Assembly (NCBI RefSeq): GCF_963678635.1
Contig: NC_087069.1
Location: 27,952,303 to 28,016,302 of the forward strand
DNA: 64,000 nt
Direction: 5' to 3'
Source of the DNA: Symsagittifera roscoffensis
Lineage: Eukaryota; Xenacoelomorpha; Acoela; Convolutidae
Made by a program: the position numbers and the translations under genes. The notes beneath the pieces were generated by a model. That model saw only the letters and a program-made list of their open reading frames with translations. It was not told where the DNA came from and ran no database searches. Below, one piece after another: positions 12,815 to 25,752 of this stretch; position 1 is the first letter of the stretch; every line of letters starts with the position of its first letter.

Positions 12815-13776
12815 TGTGAAATTAGACCAGAATGATCAAAACGCGTTCCGTCAACGAAATACTAGTTGAATGAGATTCGCTAACCTTCCTGGTCGACAAG
12901 ATGAGAGCTCTTAGTCCGGATTCGCAAATCCGGAGAGGTCTTGTGAAAAGTTTGTGAACTGAGTTTTAACAACTTTAAGCTTCCTGGAACGTTCTGAACT
13001 GATGCTAATTAACATCTAACTCAGTTTTCAGATAAGGAGAAGCTATGAGTTGATGGAAAGGGTTGATCCATTTCCGATGGACATGGTGATTTTTGTTTCA
13101 TGAACAAAAACAAGATTAGTATAATAATAATGTAGTAACCCTGTTTTTAGGATTGACATCGTGGTCTGGGAACACTTAGGCCCAGCCATGAGCTCACTAT
13201 TTTTGCTGGTAACTATTTTAAGTTGCGCGGTTTGTTCGATAAATGTTATGTTGTAACGACTTCTTTTTCGACCCCATGTTAATGGACTACACATTGAACT
13301 GGCCTTAGTAGAGACGGTCAAGAGCTTTCGAAACTGTGTTTATTCTCTAGCCAGTCGTTTTAGGACATAGCTTTATTTTCCGTCTGTATGAACTTCCCTG
13401 CGATTGTTACATATGTTTTTATGGCGCTCCTGGGTGTTATTGTTTTGAGATGCCGAGCTGATGCAGAAGGATCGTTCGGAAAGCAGAAGCCTTCCGGATT
13501 CCCCCATTTAGTTTCTCAACATACTTAAGATCGAAAATTCACGTATCGTGAAGGCTGGGGGGACCGGCCGTCCCGTCGTTCCCGGAGCGGTATATGACCA
13601 AAAATACTTGAAAAAGCGCACGAAAGAAAACATAAACCAGTATAGTAAACAAGAAAAAACCAAAAAATTGAAGATGACCGAAAAAACCAAAAACTGTAGA
13701 AAAAAATTAGTAGAAATCATACCCCAGACGAGACGCGATCCGACCCTCCCGTTTTTTGTTGTTAGTTATATTTTTT
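12815..13776 (+). repeat. LTR-A 5' fragment (array unit 2)
   Basis: It is as in unit 1 but lacks 317 bp after the first 50 bases. It ends at the same LTR/gag junction at about 13777. Confidence 0.7.
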
Positions 13777-14793
13777 TCCATAATTTTGGAATGATGTGAC
13801 TGACATCAAGCACCCAAGGCACCGAGTAGTTTGAGCTTGAAATTGATTGTGATCTCCCGACAGAAATTTGGGATATTGAAAAAATATTCAAAATATTCTC
13901 AAAATTTTTTCAAACAATCGGTCAATGGCAAAAAAATGAATTGTATACTTTTTTATATAAGAGAATAAAGCAGTTTGTTTACAGATTAACGCTATGAATG
14001 GTTAGAATGGCAAAAAAATTTATAAGAACCATAAAATGTGCATCATCAGGATTGAAACTTTTTACAATATTTACAACTAGATTTTTAAAGAAACGTTTCT
14101 GAACAATCAAATTTAAACAACTGTAATTTTGTAATAAGTTATGTTTTTATTATTACATGTTCTGGGATTGTTTTTTGTTCTTGAAGTGTGATTTCATTTT
14201 GTTGTGAGCTATGTTCTAATAATTTTTTTGATTTTTCCAGTTTTTGAATTTTTTGGTCGTTAGCCATGTTATACATGGACTACAACTTTAGCGTTAGGTT
14301 GCGTGCAAAAACCTTCGAGTAAGATTTTAATTTTCATATAAACTATTGGTTAAAATGTAACATTACTTAGCGCTAAGCTAGAAACAAAATGTGATCGAGG
14401 TTATTGCCTCTTACCACTCTGTGTCATCCCTGATTATCTTTTTTTTAGCAAGTCGCGGAGCATCGGCATCAACTCCGGTGTGACTCTTACAGTTTTGTTT
14501 TGCAATGACGAGCTCTTAATGTTCTTCCGAAGAGTTTAACGGAAAAAAAAGACGACAATTAATTCTATCAAACCAAATTGCTCTACAAAATAACTATCAA
14601 AAGTCTCGACAAAAAAGGAAACGAATTAAATAAAAAGAACATCAGCGAACTTTACTGGAAACATTTCGTCAATAATTTCTTAAATGGGAATAAATATTAT
14701 TGGAGAATGCCAGTGTTCTCACTAAAACAACGGAAAAAAAATTCATTGAGCAACAATTATATATCAGAAAACTAACTTGATGAGTAACAACAA

Positions 14794-17700
14794 TGTGAAA
14801 TTAGGCCAGAATGATCAAAACGCGTTCCGTCAACGAAATACTAGTTGAATGAGATTCGCTAACCTTCCTGGTCGACAAGATGAGAGCTCTTAGTCCGGAT
14901 TCGCAAATCCGGAGAGGTCTTGTGAAAAGTTTGTGAACTGAGTTTTAACAACTTTAAGCTTCCTGGAACGTTCTGAACTGATGCTAATTAACATCTAACT
15001 CAGTTTTCAGATAAGGAGAAGCTATGAGTTGATGGAAAGGGTTGATCCATTTCCGATGGACATGGTGATTTTTGTTTCATGAACAAAAACAAGATTAGTA
15101 TAATAATAATGTAGTAACCCTGTTTTTAGGATTGACATCGTGGTCTGGGAACACTTAGGCCCAGCCATGAGCTCACTATTTTTGCTGGTAACTATTTTAA
15201 GTTGCGCGGTTTGTGCGATAAATGTTATGTTGTAACGACTTCTTTTTCGACCCCATGTTAATGGACTACACATTGAACTGGCCTTAGTAGAGACGGTCAA
15301 GAGCTTTCGAAACTGTGTTTATTCTCTAGCCAGTCGTTTTAGGACATAGCTTTATTTTCCGTCTGTATGAACTTCCCTGCGATTGTTACATATGTTTTTA
15401 TGGCGCTCCTGGGTGTTATTGTTTTGAGATGCCGAGCTGATGCAGAAGGATGGTTCGGAAAGCAGAAGCCTTCCGGATTCCCCCATTTAGTTTCTCAACA
15501 TACTTAAGATCGAAAATTCACGTATCGTGAAGGCTGGGGGGACCGGCCGTCCCGTCGTTCCCGGAGCGGTATATGACCAAAAAATACTTGAAAAAGCGCA
15601 CGAAAGAAAACATAAACCAGTATAGTAAACAAGAAAAAACCAAAAAATTGAAGATGACCGAAAAAACCAAAAACTGTAGAAAAAAATTAGTAGAAGTCAT
15701 ACCCCAGACGAGACGCGATCCGACCCTCCCGTTTTTTGTTGTTAGTTATATTTTTTTCCAATGCCTTTATATCAAACCATATCGTTTCGATCAAATTTGT
15801 AGTACTTTTTCTGGTGCCTGTAATGTAGGATTAATTGAGTATTTGAGCACGTTATTGCTAATTCGCGTTGAAACTGGAAGGATGATAAGAGTGAAAGACT
15901 CATCCGGCAAGCAGTGCAAGGAGCAGCAGAAAGGACAATAACAACCGACTGTTGGGTATCGCTAACAAGTGTTGTATCCTTTTTGATTCAGAGAGTACGA
16001 TATCAATCTATGGAGAGCTCGATAGTGACTGCACTATAGTGACACTGAGCCGAGTCGCCAATTTCCAAGTTAAGCACCCTAATTCGGATATTGAACAGAC
16101 CCGGAGTGGTACAATGCTTTTAGTTTTTTATTTATACTACCCGTAATAATGTTCCTAAAACGTTTTCAGCAAAAAAAATCCGTAAACAGACCGGTTCCTA
16201 GGTTCAAAACAGTGATTTTTTGATCCCACCATACATATCGCAATTTTTCAAATATCCTTTTTTTAAATGCAAAAAAGCTCTAAAGTAATTATTAACATCG
16301 TGTTTGGACTAATACAAGAAGAAGAGCCGGTGTGTTTTAATTCGGACATGTGGAACTAATTGGGTGCCGAAATCCAATTTTTCGTGATTTGTGGAAAAAC
16401 GAAACGGGCAAAATAAGAAACTTTTTTGAAATTCTGCGAGCTAGTGTGAGAACAATTATTGTTCAGACAACATATACTAGTGAGTTAACAGATTTAAGAA
16501 TCCGTTTGCCAGCAACCTTCCTGGCCCCAGTGCAATCGAACTTAATGAGATTGATTTAGTGGATTCATCAACCTGGAGGTGTCCAAGTAGCCTTGTTTTT
16601 GACAATTTTTTTTCAACTGGAACATTTTAGACCGGGTTTGATTTTATCTTGGTACCGTTAGATCAGGACATAAGTAAGCTTAAACTTGAGCCAATCGTTT
16701 TTTGAAGAAAAGGAACATAAAAAAATTTTAGATTGTTTTTAGCAAAACCTTCGGTTTAAGAAATTAGACCCTTCACGTTTGGTTAAAAAAAAATTTGGAA
16801 AACATTAACACCCCTACTAAATAGTAGCAGCCATTGGAAAAGGCAGTTTTACATTGTTTTATACAATATGGAAGGGTTAGGGAATCTTGATACAATAAGC
16901 AAGTCGGAAAAATGCCAGCTAGTGGACCCTCTCAGTTAAGGCAAATTGTTGAATAATCATTTAGCTTCAATCCGGAGTAAGTAAAAACTAAACCTTCCCA
17001 GTTAGTTGAAATAGCAATTTAGCCTCAAAGACCGTGTTCTGAAGGCTCGCGGTTTAGTTTTTCGACAACTCGGAAAGGTCTCAATTCGAAGGGGTCCCAT
17101 TTTTGCCAATCCGGAAACGTCATACTTTGCCAATCTGGAGGTGTCACAATTTGGAAGGATACTGTTTTTTGCCAATTCGAGGTGTCATATTTTGCCACTC
17201 CGGAGGGGTTCCAATTCAGAGTGGTCCTGTTTTTTGCCAACTCGGAACGATCCTTGAACGCCGATCCAGGGGTTCTAAGAATTTTTTTACGAACGCAGAC
17301 GTAGGGTCCTAATGCAAACGTAAAATGGAATTTTAGGACGAATTGGCAGACTAAACGAGGTAAAAAAAATTAAGACGGCACTGGTCACTTGCCTTTAAAA
17401 AAACTGAAAAGAAGATGGTAAATAAAAACAGGCTTAAACAGGATTCTCGACTCTGGGACTAAATGAAAACAGAACTCCACTCTGATTTGATTCGGATTGG
17501 AATCCAAAATTTATTTTATTTTGAAAATTGGTTGCCTCAATAGTTTTAGTTTTTCTAACTCGGTCAATCCGAGTGCATATAAGTAACACAAAAAATCGGT
17601 AGATACAATAGACGCCCACTTGAGAGGAAAACACTGCCTTCAAGTTTCGTCTCTCTAGTGCGGCAAAAAACTGAAAAAGCTCTTCCTTGAGAAACCAGTT

Positions 17701-17960
17701 CGATTACTAAATTTTGATAGACCAATTGCGTTGTTTATACAGTTTTTGGTTCTTTTTTCTACAATTTGAATGTGTTTTGTATTAAAAATTGCAATTGACT
17801 GGGTATTGGGTGCACTATTTTTTAAATATCTTGACTTCATCCAACAGTGCAGCATTTTATTCAAAAAAGACTAATTCATCGCTGTGCATAAAATAGAAAA
17901 ACGCTGTACTGTGATAATTTTATAAGATTCGTAGTCACTTGTTAGTTTTTGGATATTATC
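14794..17960 (+). repeat. LTR-A copy R5, upstream of gag-pol copy A3
   Basis: It starts inside array unit 3 and runs on through the whole LTR body, ending near the gag leader like R2. It carries the 317-bp deletion of array units 2 and 3, a minisatellite at about 17060-17275, and TATAAG at 17578-17583. It precedes decayed gag and pol in the same orientation, followed by X and another LTR-A piece at 25753. That makes it the best candidate 5' LTR of a (rearranged) complete element. Confidence 0.6.
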
Positions 17961-18099
17961 GTGTTGTGTCAATATTATCTGCATTTAGACAAAAAAGACA
18001 GTGAAAATCGAGTCAATTGAGTGAGTAGCAAAGCAATAGATTAAGTTGAGTCTACACAAGTCGGAGAATATTTAAGCTGAGTGATAGCTCTAGGAATTT

Positions 18100-19520
18100 T
18101 TTACCAAAGAGAAAGAGGGGATCAAAAAAAAGTGGACCGACCAAAAAAACTCAAGAGCAAGAAAAGGAAGAAAATTTTAGGCGGAATAGTTGAGAGGAGG
18201 GGTCAGAAGGTCTCGTAAGATAAAAGGATAAAACTGGAAGTAAATATCTATTGTAGCCCTGAACAGCATGAGAGTTTGGCGGGACGCGGAACTGAAGGAA
18301 AGGGGAACATGAAATTAACGAGTGAATCCACCCTCGTAGTACAAGGCCATGATTTCGTTACATCGACCGGGACAATTGATCGAGAAGAAATGTCGCTAGT
18401 GTCCGACTTTTCGATTGAAAACCCGGAAGTATGAGGCTCACTTACTGAATTATCATGATTCATGGGGTGTCAGAGAAAGCGGCAACGTCTTCCTCATTTT
18501 CGGAAAGAGTCAAGAACTCTTTGAGTAATTTCTTTCCTTTCACCATGGGAAGTTGACATCCAAGAAGAGAAAATTTTGACTCTGAGTCTCAGCGAGCTTA
18601 ACCAGTTCAACTCATCAAAACGAGTTACCCATAAACATGAAAAATAGCTATTCGGATCGATTTGGCGCGGTCAGAACCATAAGCACGTTGTGAAGGGAAT
18701 ACAACAATCGACAGAGTTCATGACAAAGACAAAATCGGACATGCAATTGGGAGCTACTAGGGTCACTGATCAGGGACCACACTAAGAGAATTCGAGGCGG
18801 AGTATGAAGGACCTTCGAGACAGAGAGGAAGAGCGCAAAATTGACCGAAACTAAGCTGCCTTGGCACAAACAAGGTGAAACCACCACTAGTGACTCCATT
18901 AATGGAAAATGGAGCGTCAATGGAAAAAGCCTTGACCAGGATTGTGAATAATATTGGTGAGCAGAATGAATAGATGTCCATCAGGATGATTGAACTAGAA
19001 ACAGCAGTTCATATCGAGAGAGAAAGCCTACGGCAGGATGAAAAAACAGCAAGTTGAAATTGGCAGTGGCTTCAAAACTCAATGGTTGTGTGAAGAACAA
19101 TGAGCTCAGGACAATGTTAAGGTTGCGCTGCACAACTCTTTCAACCAATTCACCTACACCTGAAGAGCTGCGATTGAAATCCAGAGAATATGTGTAGTTG
19201 AAACTTCCAATGAGATCAGGTTATTACAAAACAATTATGGCATTTCTAACGGTGGACCTGCAAACCAGGGTAACAGCTTGTACAAGCCCAGGTAGGACAT
19301 AGACAAGAAAGGCTTTTGTGCAAACTGCAAAACATAAACTTGTATCAGCATGCTCAATCTTCATACATGGCATGAAAGCGATCGTTTTCAGCCTTAAAGA
19401 TGAAAACGCGTCGGTCATCAATCATCAGTACTTTATAAGAGGATGAATGGAAAAATTCTGCCCTAGGTGCTTCCAAGGCACCGATTAGTTTGAGCTTGAA
19501 ATTGATTGTGATCTCCCGAA
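18100..19520 (+). pseudogene. Family A gag remnant (copy A3)
   Basis: This copy is collinear with 8100-9560. It has leader fragments, the coiled-coil start near 18955 with TAG at 18971-18973 after GEQNE, and a capsid piece at 19060-19260. Knuckle-region fragments follow to about 19470. Unlike the 8.1-kb copy it continues into protease and pol. Frames are heavily broken by stops and indels. Confidence 0.65.
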
Positions 19521-19559
19521 AGACTTTTGGGATATTGACACAAGGTAGCAAGAGATAAT

Positions 19560-21945
19560 CGATAATCTCGGTAGCGGGGTATCAGGTAATCAGGACAGTG
19601 ATTGAACCTTCAGAGACAAGCAGAGCCACGCACTGAAACGAGGGCTAAGCGAGCCTTGATAACAATGGGTTGTACTCGAATGATGAGACTTCACGGGAGT
19701 TACGTAGAACTATACGGACCATATAAAGTGATGCTCAAAGTGGATGGATTAGTACTTATACCAAGACTTACGTCACGACAGACAACGACCAAATAGGACA
19801 GGTATATTTGGGTCAAGGAGAACTGAAGGTCCGTCATGACGCTACGATGGAACAAGATGCTGTACACATTAGATAGGAAGCAGAAGTGGCTGCACATCTG
19901 CTGGACACCGGTTGAAAGAAGATAGGAGTAACAGGATTACTTTACACAAGAGCAGTAGTCAGTGTAATGCTATTAAAGTCGTGGGAAGAACTGAATTCAC
20001 CAAGAGGAACCTACTACCAACAAACTTAAAATGAGCAGCCGCCAACCGCGGAACCATCTACGTGGCCGAGAGAACTCCAAAAACAGTCCTCCGTATATGA
20101 GTAAAAACCTGGATGTTTCGGATCATTTCATTGGGGTGTGATTTCGTCAGGAAATTCGACGTGATGATTGTCCTCAATGTTGTGCCAATGAGGATTAGGA
20201 ATCTAGACATAAAGTATGTTAAGCAACCTAAGGTTCAGTGGTTTTAGAACCTAACTTTTCGTCACACATAACGGACTGTGTGTGAGTGTATTGTTGAATA
20301 CACTAGACACAACGGTTTCAATCCAGCGTGGAAGGAAACTTGGCTAAGCTTTGCAAATAAAGACGGACTATGAAAAACGCCCAACCTCAAGAAGCATCGA
20401 GTGCAAGACTGTCCAGACCCTTTTCAAGACTGATGGCTCAGGCCTTGACAAGCAGAACAAAGAAGTATGGGAACCTCGTGATGTGTTATGTGTATGATGA
20501 ACTGATAGCGACACCCACCGCAATTGACAATATTGATAGACTTGATGAAGTTTTTAACTGCGTGAAGAGAGCTGGCATGAAGTGCAAATCCTCGGTTGAA
20601 TAGCTGGGAAGGATAGTGGATGAGCATGGCATGAGGCCAGACCCAGAAGCAGTGGAGGCGCGTTTACATGGAAAGACTCCAGAATAGACAAGCAGCTGTT
20701 GAGCTTTCTAGGGTTTGCAAACTATTATTAATGCTCAACAAAGGGTAAAAATCAAATTTAATGAAAGAGATCAGAGAGTCCTCGAGAAGGCCTAAGCAAA
20801 ACTTCGTGAAGCCCCAGTGCTAGACATGTCCACAGAGAAAGGCTTGTACGTTCTCGATACTGATGCGTCAGTGATATCGATTTCCGGAATACTGCATCAA
20901 GAGCAAAAATGGAATTGGAGAACAAATGTCCGTCCCATTGCATACGGCAGTAAAGTACTGAGCGACACTGAGATGAAATACGCCACGCCAAAAGCACACA
21001 TGATTGCATTATTCACTTTTGTGGAGAAGTATCGCGCCTACTTGGGGAGCGCTCCCTTTTAGTTGCGAGTGGACAACCGAGCCTCATCCTGGTTCAGCGT
21101 ATTCAATGGACCAGAGTAACATTGTTCGTTAGATAAAAGCTGGATAGCTACTACGTGATAATCGAAAACGAGATGCGTGACAAGCAAAAAAAAAAAAGCT
21201 GACAGCCTCAGCAAGAAAACAGAATTTCACGAAATATTGGAACAGAAGCAGACCAATCAGGCAAAAATCATTGAAGGATTCTTGCTTTGAGACAAAGATA
21301 TCTATCTACGAAGCACTTACCTTGTTGAAAGTACTGGATAAGTCTTACATCCGATACCGGGACACCCTGAATAACCGGTGGAGAAAGCGGCAGCGGTTAA
21401 GATTTTGTCCAACAAGAACCCGGTGACCTTGGATCTGTTGCTAGGTTCAAACCTTTTCCAACAGGAACTGTCACGCATGAATATAAACAGCCTCTCACAG
21501 CTTGAAAAACAGTGCAAGGCACTCCAGAGCTGAATCAGATGTTGCATGTATTTTTAGAGTAGGAAATGACTAGAGTTGATCCTGAATGGGCAATAGCCAT
21601 AGCATCATTGACGATTAGTGAGAAAGTACGGATAAAACCAACAAGACGCCCGCCCAAAGAAATTGAAAAGGTATGGGACGTCAGTTCAACAACTAGTTTC
21701 CTCAATTCCTTGAAGCCTTTAAATGAGAATATCGTACAAGACGAAGGATCTAGAGATCGGGTCTCAGAAGAAGACAGTCACTTTTGGACTGATACAAGTC
21801 TGATACAAGTCGAGTAAAAAAACTCGGAGCAACAAATTTTGTCCGGGGAGTCGGACACTGAAGGAAGTGGATGTGTAGATGGACACGACCTGACAACTGA
21901 GGAATACATATCGATTCTGTCTTTACAGAGGAATACTTCATCGAT
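19560..21945 (+). pseudogene. Family A pol remnant (copy A3): PR, RT, RNase H, linker
   Basis: Fragments match the minus-strand pol copies in order. A pre-protease segment at 19602-19796 has a VEPRTE-like and LHGSY run. Protease-flank pieces lie at 19800-20090. RT at 20430-20690 has the catalytic YVDD read as YVYD. RNase H at 20760-21065 includes LDTDAS and AYGSKVLSDTEMKY. The acidic linker at 21540-21940 includes one LSGE motif. Much of RT before 20370 is missing. Stops and frameshifts throughout make it non-functional. It breaks at about 21945 into an inverted fragment of its own family. Confidence 0.7.
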
Positions 21946-22500
21946 TGCTTGGTGACCCATCTGATCATATGACCTGAATAATAATTCTGTTTGATAGAAT
22001 TGATGCAACACTATTGCGTTAGATTTGTACAGTACCTTATCATCTTCTTTCCTTATTCAGATACAACCATCCTCTTTTCTGTTCATAATACTACCACAAG
22101 ATCCGGCACTATCTTCTTCCAGATCTCCTTTATGTGGTGCCCCATTTTTGATCCAACTTTTCAACCTGCTTGTCATGCGGTCATTTCTCTGCGCTTTCAA
22201 GTCCGAGAGTCTGTATCTCGCCTCCAAGTCTGTTTTGCTGGCCCTCAAATGACTGTTCAGCTCACAGGTTGATGTGCGTCATCTTCCATCCTAACACACC
22301 AAAACTTTGCCAATGGATTTGTCTCTTGTGTGAACGGTTTCAGGTCAGTTCTGATTCTTGCATCTGCGGTAATAGGCTCATCGAACGTTTTGCCTACGCT
22401 ATTCCAAGTCATCTGCCACGCTGTCAAAGACTTTGTCACTTGGGAACAGGTAGCGATCATTATCAGGGTCTTGCAGTAACTCGGCTAGAGGACATCTGAT
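21946..22500 (-). pseudogene. Inverted family A pol fragment (linker to integrase N-terminus)
   Basis: The + strand here matches the + strand of 44590-45140, so the coding sense is minus, opposite to the pol remnant just upstream. It covers the region before and around the integrase zinc-binding domain. The reversal implies an inversion, or a chance junction of two copies, at about 21945. Confidence 0.65.
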
Positions 22501-22547
22501 TGCTCTAGAAAGCACGGAATGTTTTCTGCTACAAATCAAAAATAGTA

Positions 22548-25140
22548 CGACGATGAAGCAGCAGGCTTATGAGAGGTTAGCCTCTTCCGACCGAAATGCA
22601 CACGGAGACAGACAATCAACTAGTGAGTTTACCGTGGAGAGCAGTGATACCACGTCATTTCGAAGAACAAATGCGAACTACCCCGAAAGTACATGCTCTG
22701 ATAGCAATGCTGTAAGTCAGAATTGAGCTGCAACTCAGAATTGCTTGCACTGACAGAATGACACATTCAAGAGAGCTGATTATTTGTGAAGGAGCGGCAG
22801 TAGCGTGTGTGAAACGGAGAGACGCTCTCTGTTTCGTCCATTTCATGTTTGAACAGATGTTGGCACCAGCGCTAAACACCTGCAAAAAATTGCCGAGAGA
22901 AGCGTCATAAGACCTACAAGCGTCATAAGACATTCATCAAAGGAAGCCACTGCGAGTGAATATGAAAAAACCTGTGGAGCTAAAACTTCTGAGGAAGATT
23001 GACGAAATCTGGAGTTTTTCGAAAAAGAAGCTTAGGCTCACAAAAGAATCGATGGGTACAGTGGACGATCAGTAAGAAGTCGTACCATTATGTGTCGGGA
23101 ATTGTTGGGATGGCATACAACCCTTTCATCAGTCAGGACATAGGTGATTGTTACTTCGACTATAAACAAGCTGTATTACTGAGACTCTGATGATCAAGAA
23201 TATCAACGATAAGAAGTATCACCAGTCATCATGTCAAGCGAGGACATGTAGTGGAAGAAAAGGTGACTGCACCTTCTATAACGAAATCTGACAGCAGAGT
23301 GGATTTTGGATTGGGATTCTCAGATGAAGCACTAAGGACCAGCTTGTTGTTGGAATTGATGAAGCCATTCTGGTGCTCGGGTCCAAATGTTGATTCGATA
23401 ATACGAGCAACATAGGATATACAAAGAAAAATAAACGCGGATTGTAATTTGCGCAATCTCAGCACCATCTACAAAATAATTACTACAGCCTCTAAGAGGA
23501 ACCGTGAGAAGACTGTGGAGTTGCCTACCTGGGGACCGGAAGACTGGGTCAAACTTGGTAGTTGTCTGGCAAACGTCTGTGGATTAGAAGGTCACGTTTG
23601 TGGAGATCCTGACTGCGTGATGACAATGGCGAGACAACATGAACAATTGACGATACTATTTGGGAATTTAGCGATGAAAACAGAACTAATCGCAGATTGT
23701 CCTGGAGGAACTGAAGTGAATCTAGAAAGAATGCACTAGGATTCTACAGCTTGTTTGGTTTCTTAGATCCAAAACATGAAACGGTCTCGGCCATCAGTGT
23801 AGAAGTGTTTCCAGGAGTTTTAAGGACTGAACAGAAGCATATCGGAAACTGGAGAGAAGCGATAGAAATGGGTACGAACAAAATCAGACAAAAAGAAACA
23901 TATCGCAGACCGTCTGGAGCTTGGTACCTAGTAGGCGCAACAATGGCTCCAATCTGCAGAAACCGATGTCCAGTACACGGGGCGATAGTGCATTCAGCTT
24001 TCTTAGTGCCAAAATGTGCCAACATTTGCTAGAATTTGGCAAAATCTTATGGGTTGCTTTAAAAGATGTTCGTCGCAATTTCAGAAAGTACCAAGAAAGA
24101 ATTAAAACCGACACTTGGACAGAAGTTCATAGGATATGTTGGTGGAATCTTTAGTGATTTTGAAAGAAGAAAGTAGAAAAGATCAACAGCAATGGATTAC
24201 AATGCAGTAGACGGTAGTGACGAAATCCACCGGGTGATGATTCAAATAGAACCACTGCTAGAAATGCCATGAAAATGGTTTTTGAGAAGCATCATGTTAA
24301 CGCATGATGAGTTTCAAAGCCATCGTTTGTTACAAACATGGTGGTATCCTAAGCGAAGTAATCTGATGCTGATCTGGGACTCTGTAGAGCTGCTCCCGGT
24401 GGACTTACTAGACTCTTCACAGCCTTTAACAATGGTTATAGTTGAAGCTATGATGGCGATTAGATGGCTGGACGCTCATGTTAGAAAGAACTTTCGACAG
24501 GAAGCACCGACTAAAGAACTTTGAAATGTAAATCTTTTTGAGACAATGTACAAAATCTTGAACAATCCGATGGAAGTGAAGAAAAAATGGGCCAAAAGAC
24601 AATGGATGCCATGATTCAGAGCCAACGTGACTGCTTGGTTGTACGAGTATGCCAAAATGTATATATGCAGAAGCACAGCAAAGTGTACAGTTCGTTTCAG
24701 ATGGACAAAGGATTATAAGCTTTCAAGCGAGCTTTCGTAACGCATCGGAATGCAGTAACTACCGCAGTGAAAAAAGCGTCGAAGACAATTGGTTTTGACG
24801 GAAGAAAAATGAGACGTTATGCCTACACAACAACTTCTGCAGAAATATGGAAAATGATTAGACTCTCTGCGCTGTTGCAAACAAAAGTTAGAAAAGCGGA
24901 GGTGTTGATTGACTGCCTCCAACAGCGTCAGAATGGCCACCGATGTGTTGCAACACACAGAAACCGAGAATGCAGAGTTGATGTCGCAGGAAGAGCACAT
25001 GGAACAGTAAAAAAAGCCGAATGACAAGATGCAGAAGAAGGGATAGAATATTTTAGAGTTTAAAGAACTTCTAAACGACAAAAAATGAAAAAGAGAAATG
25101 AACCAAGATGTAACAAGAGGAGGAAATTAAAACTCAGTAT
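22548..25140 (+). pseudogene. Gene X copy c, decayed, 5'-truncated
   Basis: This is an inverted, strongly mutated relative of the X copies at 28841-31735 and 33446-36724. Recognisable runs include LGWHT-like remains near 23105, a GSNLVVVW run near 23550, a VEVFPGVL run near 23800 and TWWYPKRSNLMLIWD near 24330. It starts inside the protein, so about 150 N-terminal codons are missing. Dozens of stops and indels show it is much older than the other two copies. Function is unknown. It follows family A pol debris and precedes an LTR-A fragment. Confidence 0.6.
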
Positions 25141-25752
25141 TATCTTGTGAAAAAAAAAACTCAATCGTTCAAACCAGCTAACTAAGCGTGAAGTTGAAAT
25201 TTGTGTAAAACTGAGTATATTTAAATTATTCCTGCATGCTAACAGCTAAGATGACTGTTCATTTTGTGATGATAAGAAAGACTTGGATAATCTCTTGAGA
25301 GAGATTATTTCTTTGTAACTTCTAACCACCGAAATTCTTGATTGTAATATCCAGAAACAATAACAGCTAAGTTTCCAAAGGGAAGAAGCGTAGGAGTATA
25401 ATTTTACTTTGTTGGTTCGCAGGAACATACTGCGTCCCAACGATTTTTTTTTACCCTTCGAGAAAACGTTTTGGTTTGAGAGAGAAAATATGTTTTTACT
25501 TTTGGTGATATCCTCAGAGTGCAGAATAGTTAAAGTGTAAAAAGTCTATTTTCCGGCAATATGTACTTTCTTTTTTGTGTTTTTTTTATTCGGTATGTTC
25601 TTCCGGGCGATACCATTTGTAGCACGTAGTGAGTTGGTATGATGTAGATAGAAAAACTGAAGCATTTTGTCAATTCTGTTTGATGAAACTGAGCCATTCT
25701 GATGAGTTATTCAAAAATCCTTGAGGTTATTGACCGAGCTGTCCGGGGAGTA
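25141..25752 (+). repeat. Non-coding stretch between X and LTR-A (copy c)
   Basis: It is inverted and homologous to 28152-28840 and 32773-33445, so it belongs to the element as a likely 3' untranslated region. It ends in a GTCCGGGGAGTA purine-rich stretch directly before the LTR-A start. That stretch is a candidate polypurine tract. There is no coding signal. Confidence 0.45.

Larger units (their letters stand above)
9505..15757 (+). repeat. Three-unit tandem array (unit about 1979 bp)
   Basis: Units run at about 9505-11800, 11801-13779 and 13780-15757. Each starts with the gag knuckle tail (GGAATGATGTGACTGACATC), continues through a non-coding AT-rich stretch and the 3' tail segment, and ends with the first kilobase of LTR-A. 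The first unit carries an extra 317 bp (about 10575-10890) missing from units 2 and 3, so the third arose from the second after that deletion. Units 2 and 3 look about 99 percent identical by eye. The unit junction joins LTR and gag at a short shared TGTCCAA-like stretch (compare 5550-5560 with 9500-9510). Confidence 0.85.

Noticed and set aside
9505-15757. rDNA-like or CRISPR-like array
   Set aside because: Units of about 2 kb contain LTR and gag sequence, with no rRNA-like conserved blocks and no short repeat-spacer pattern.
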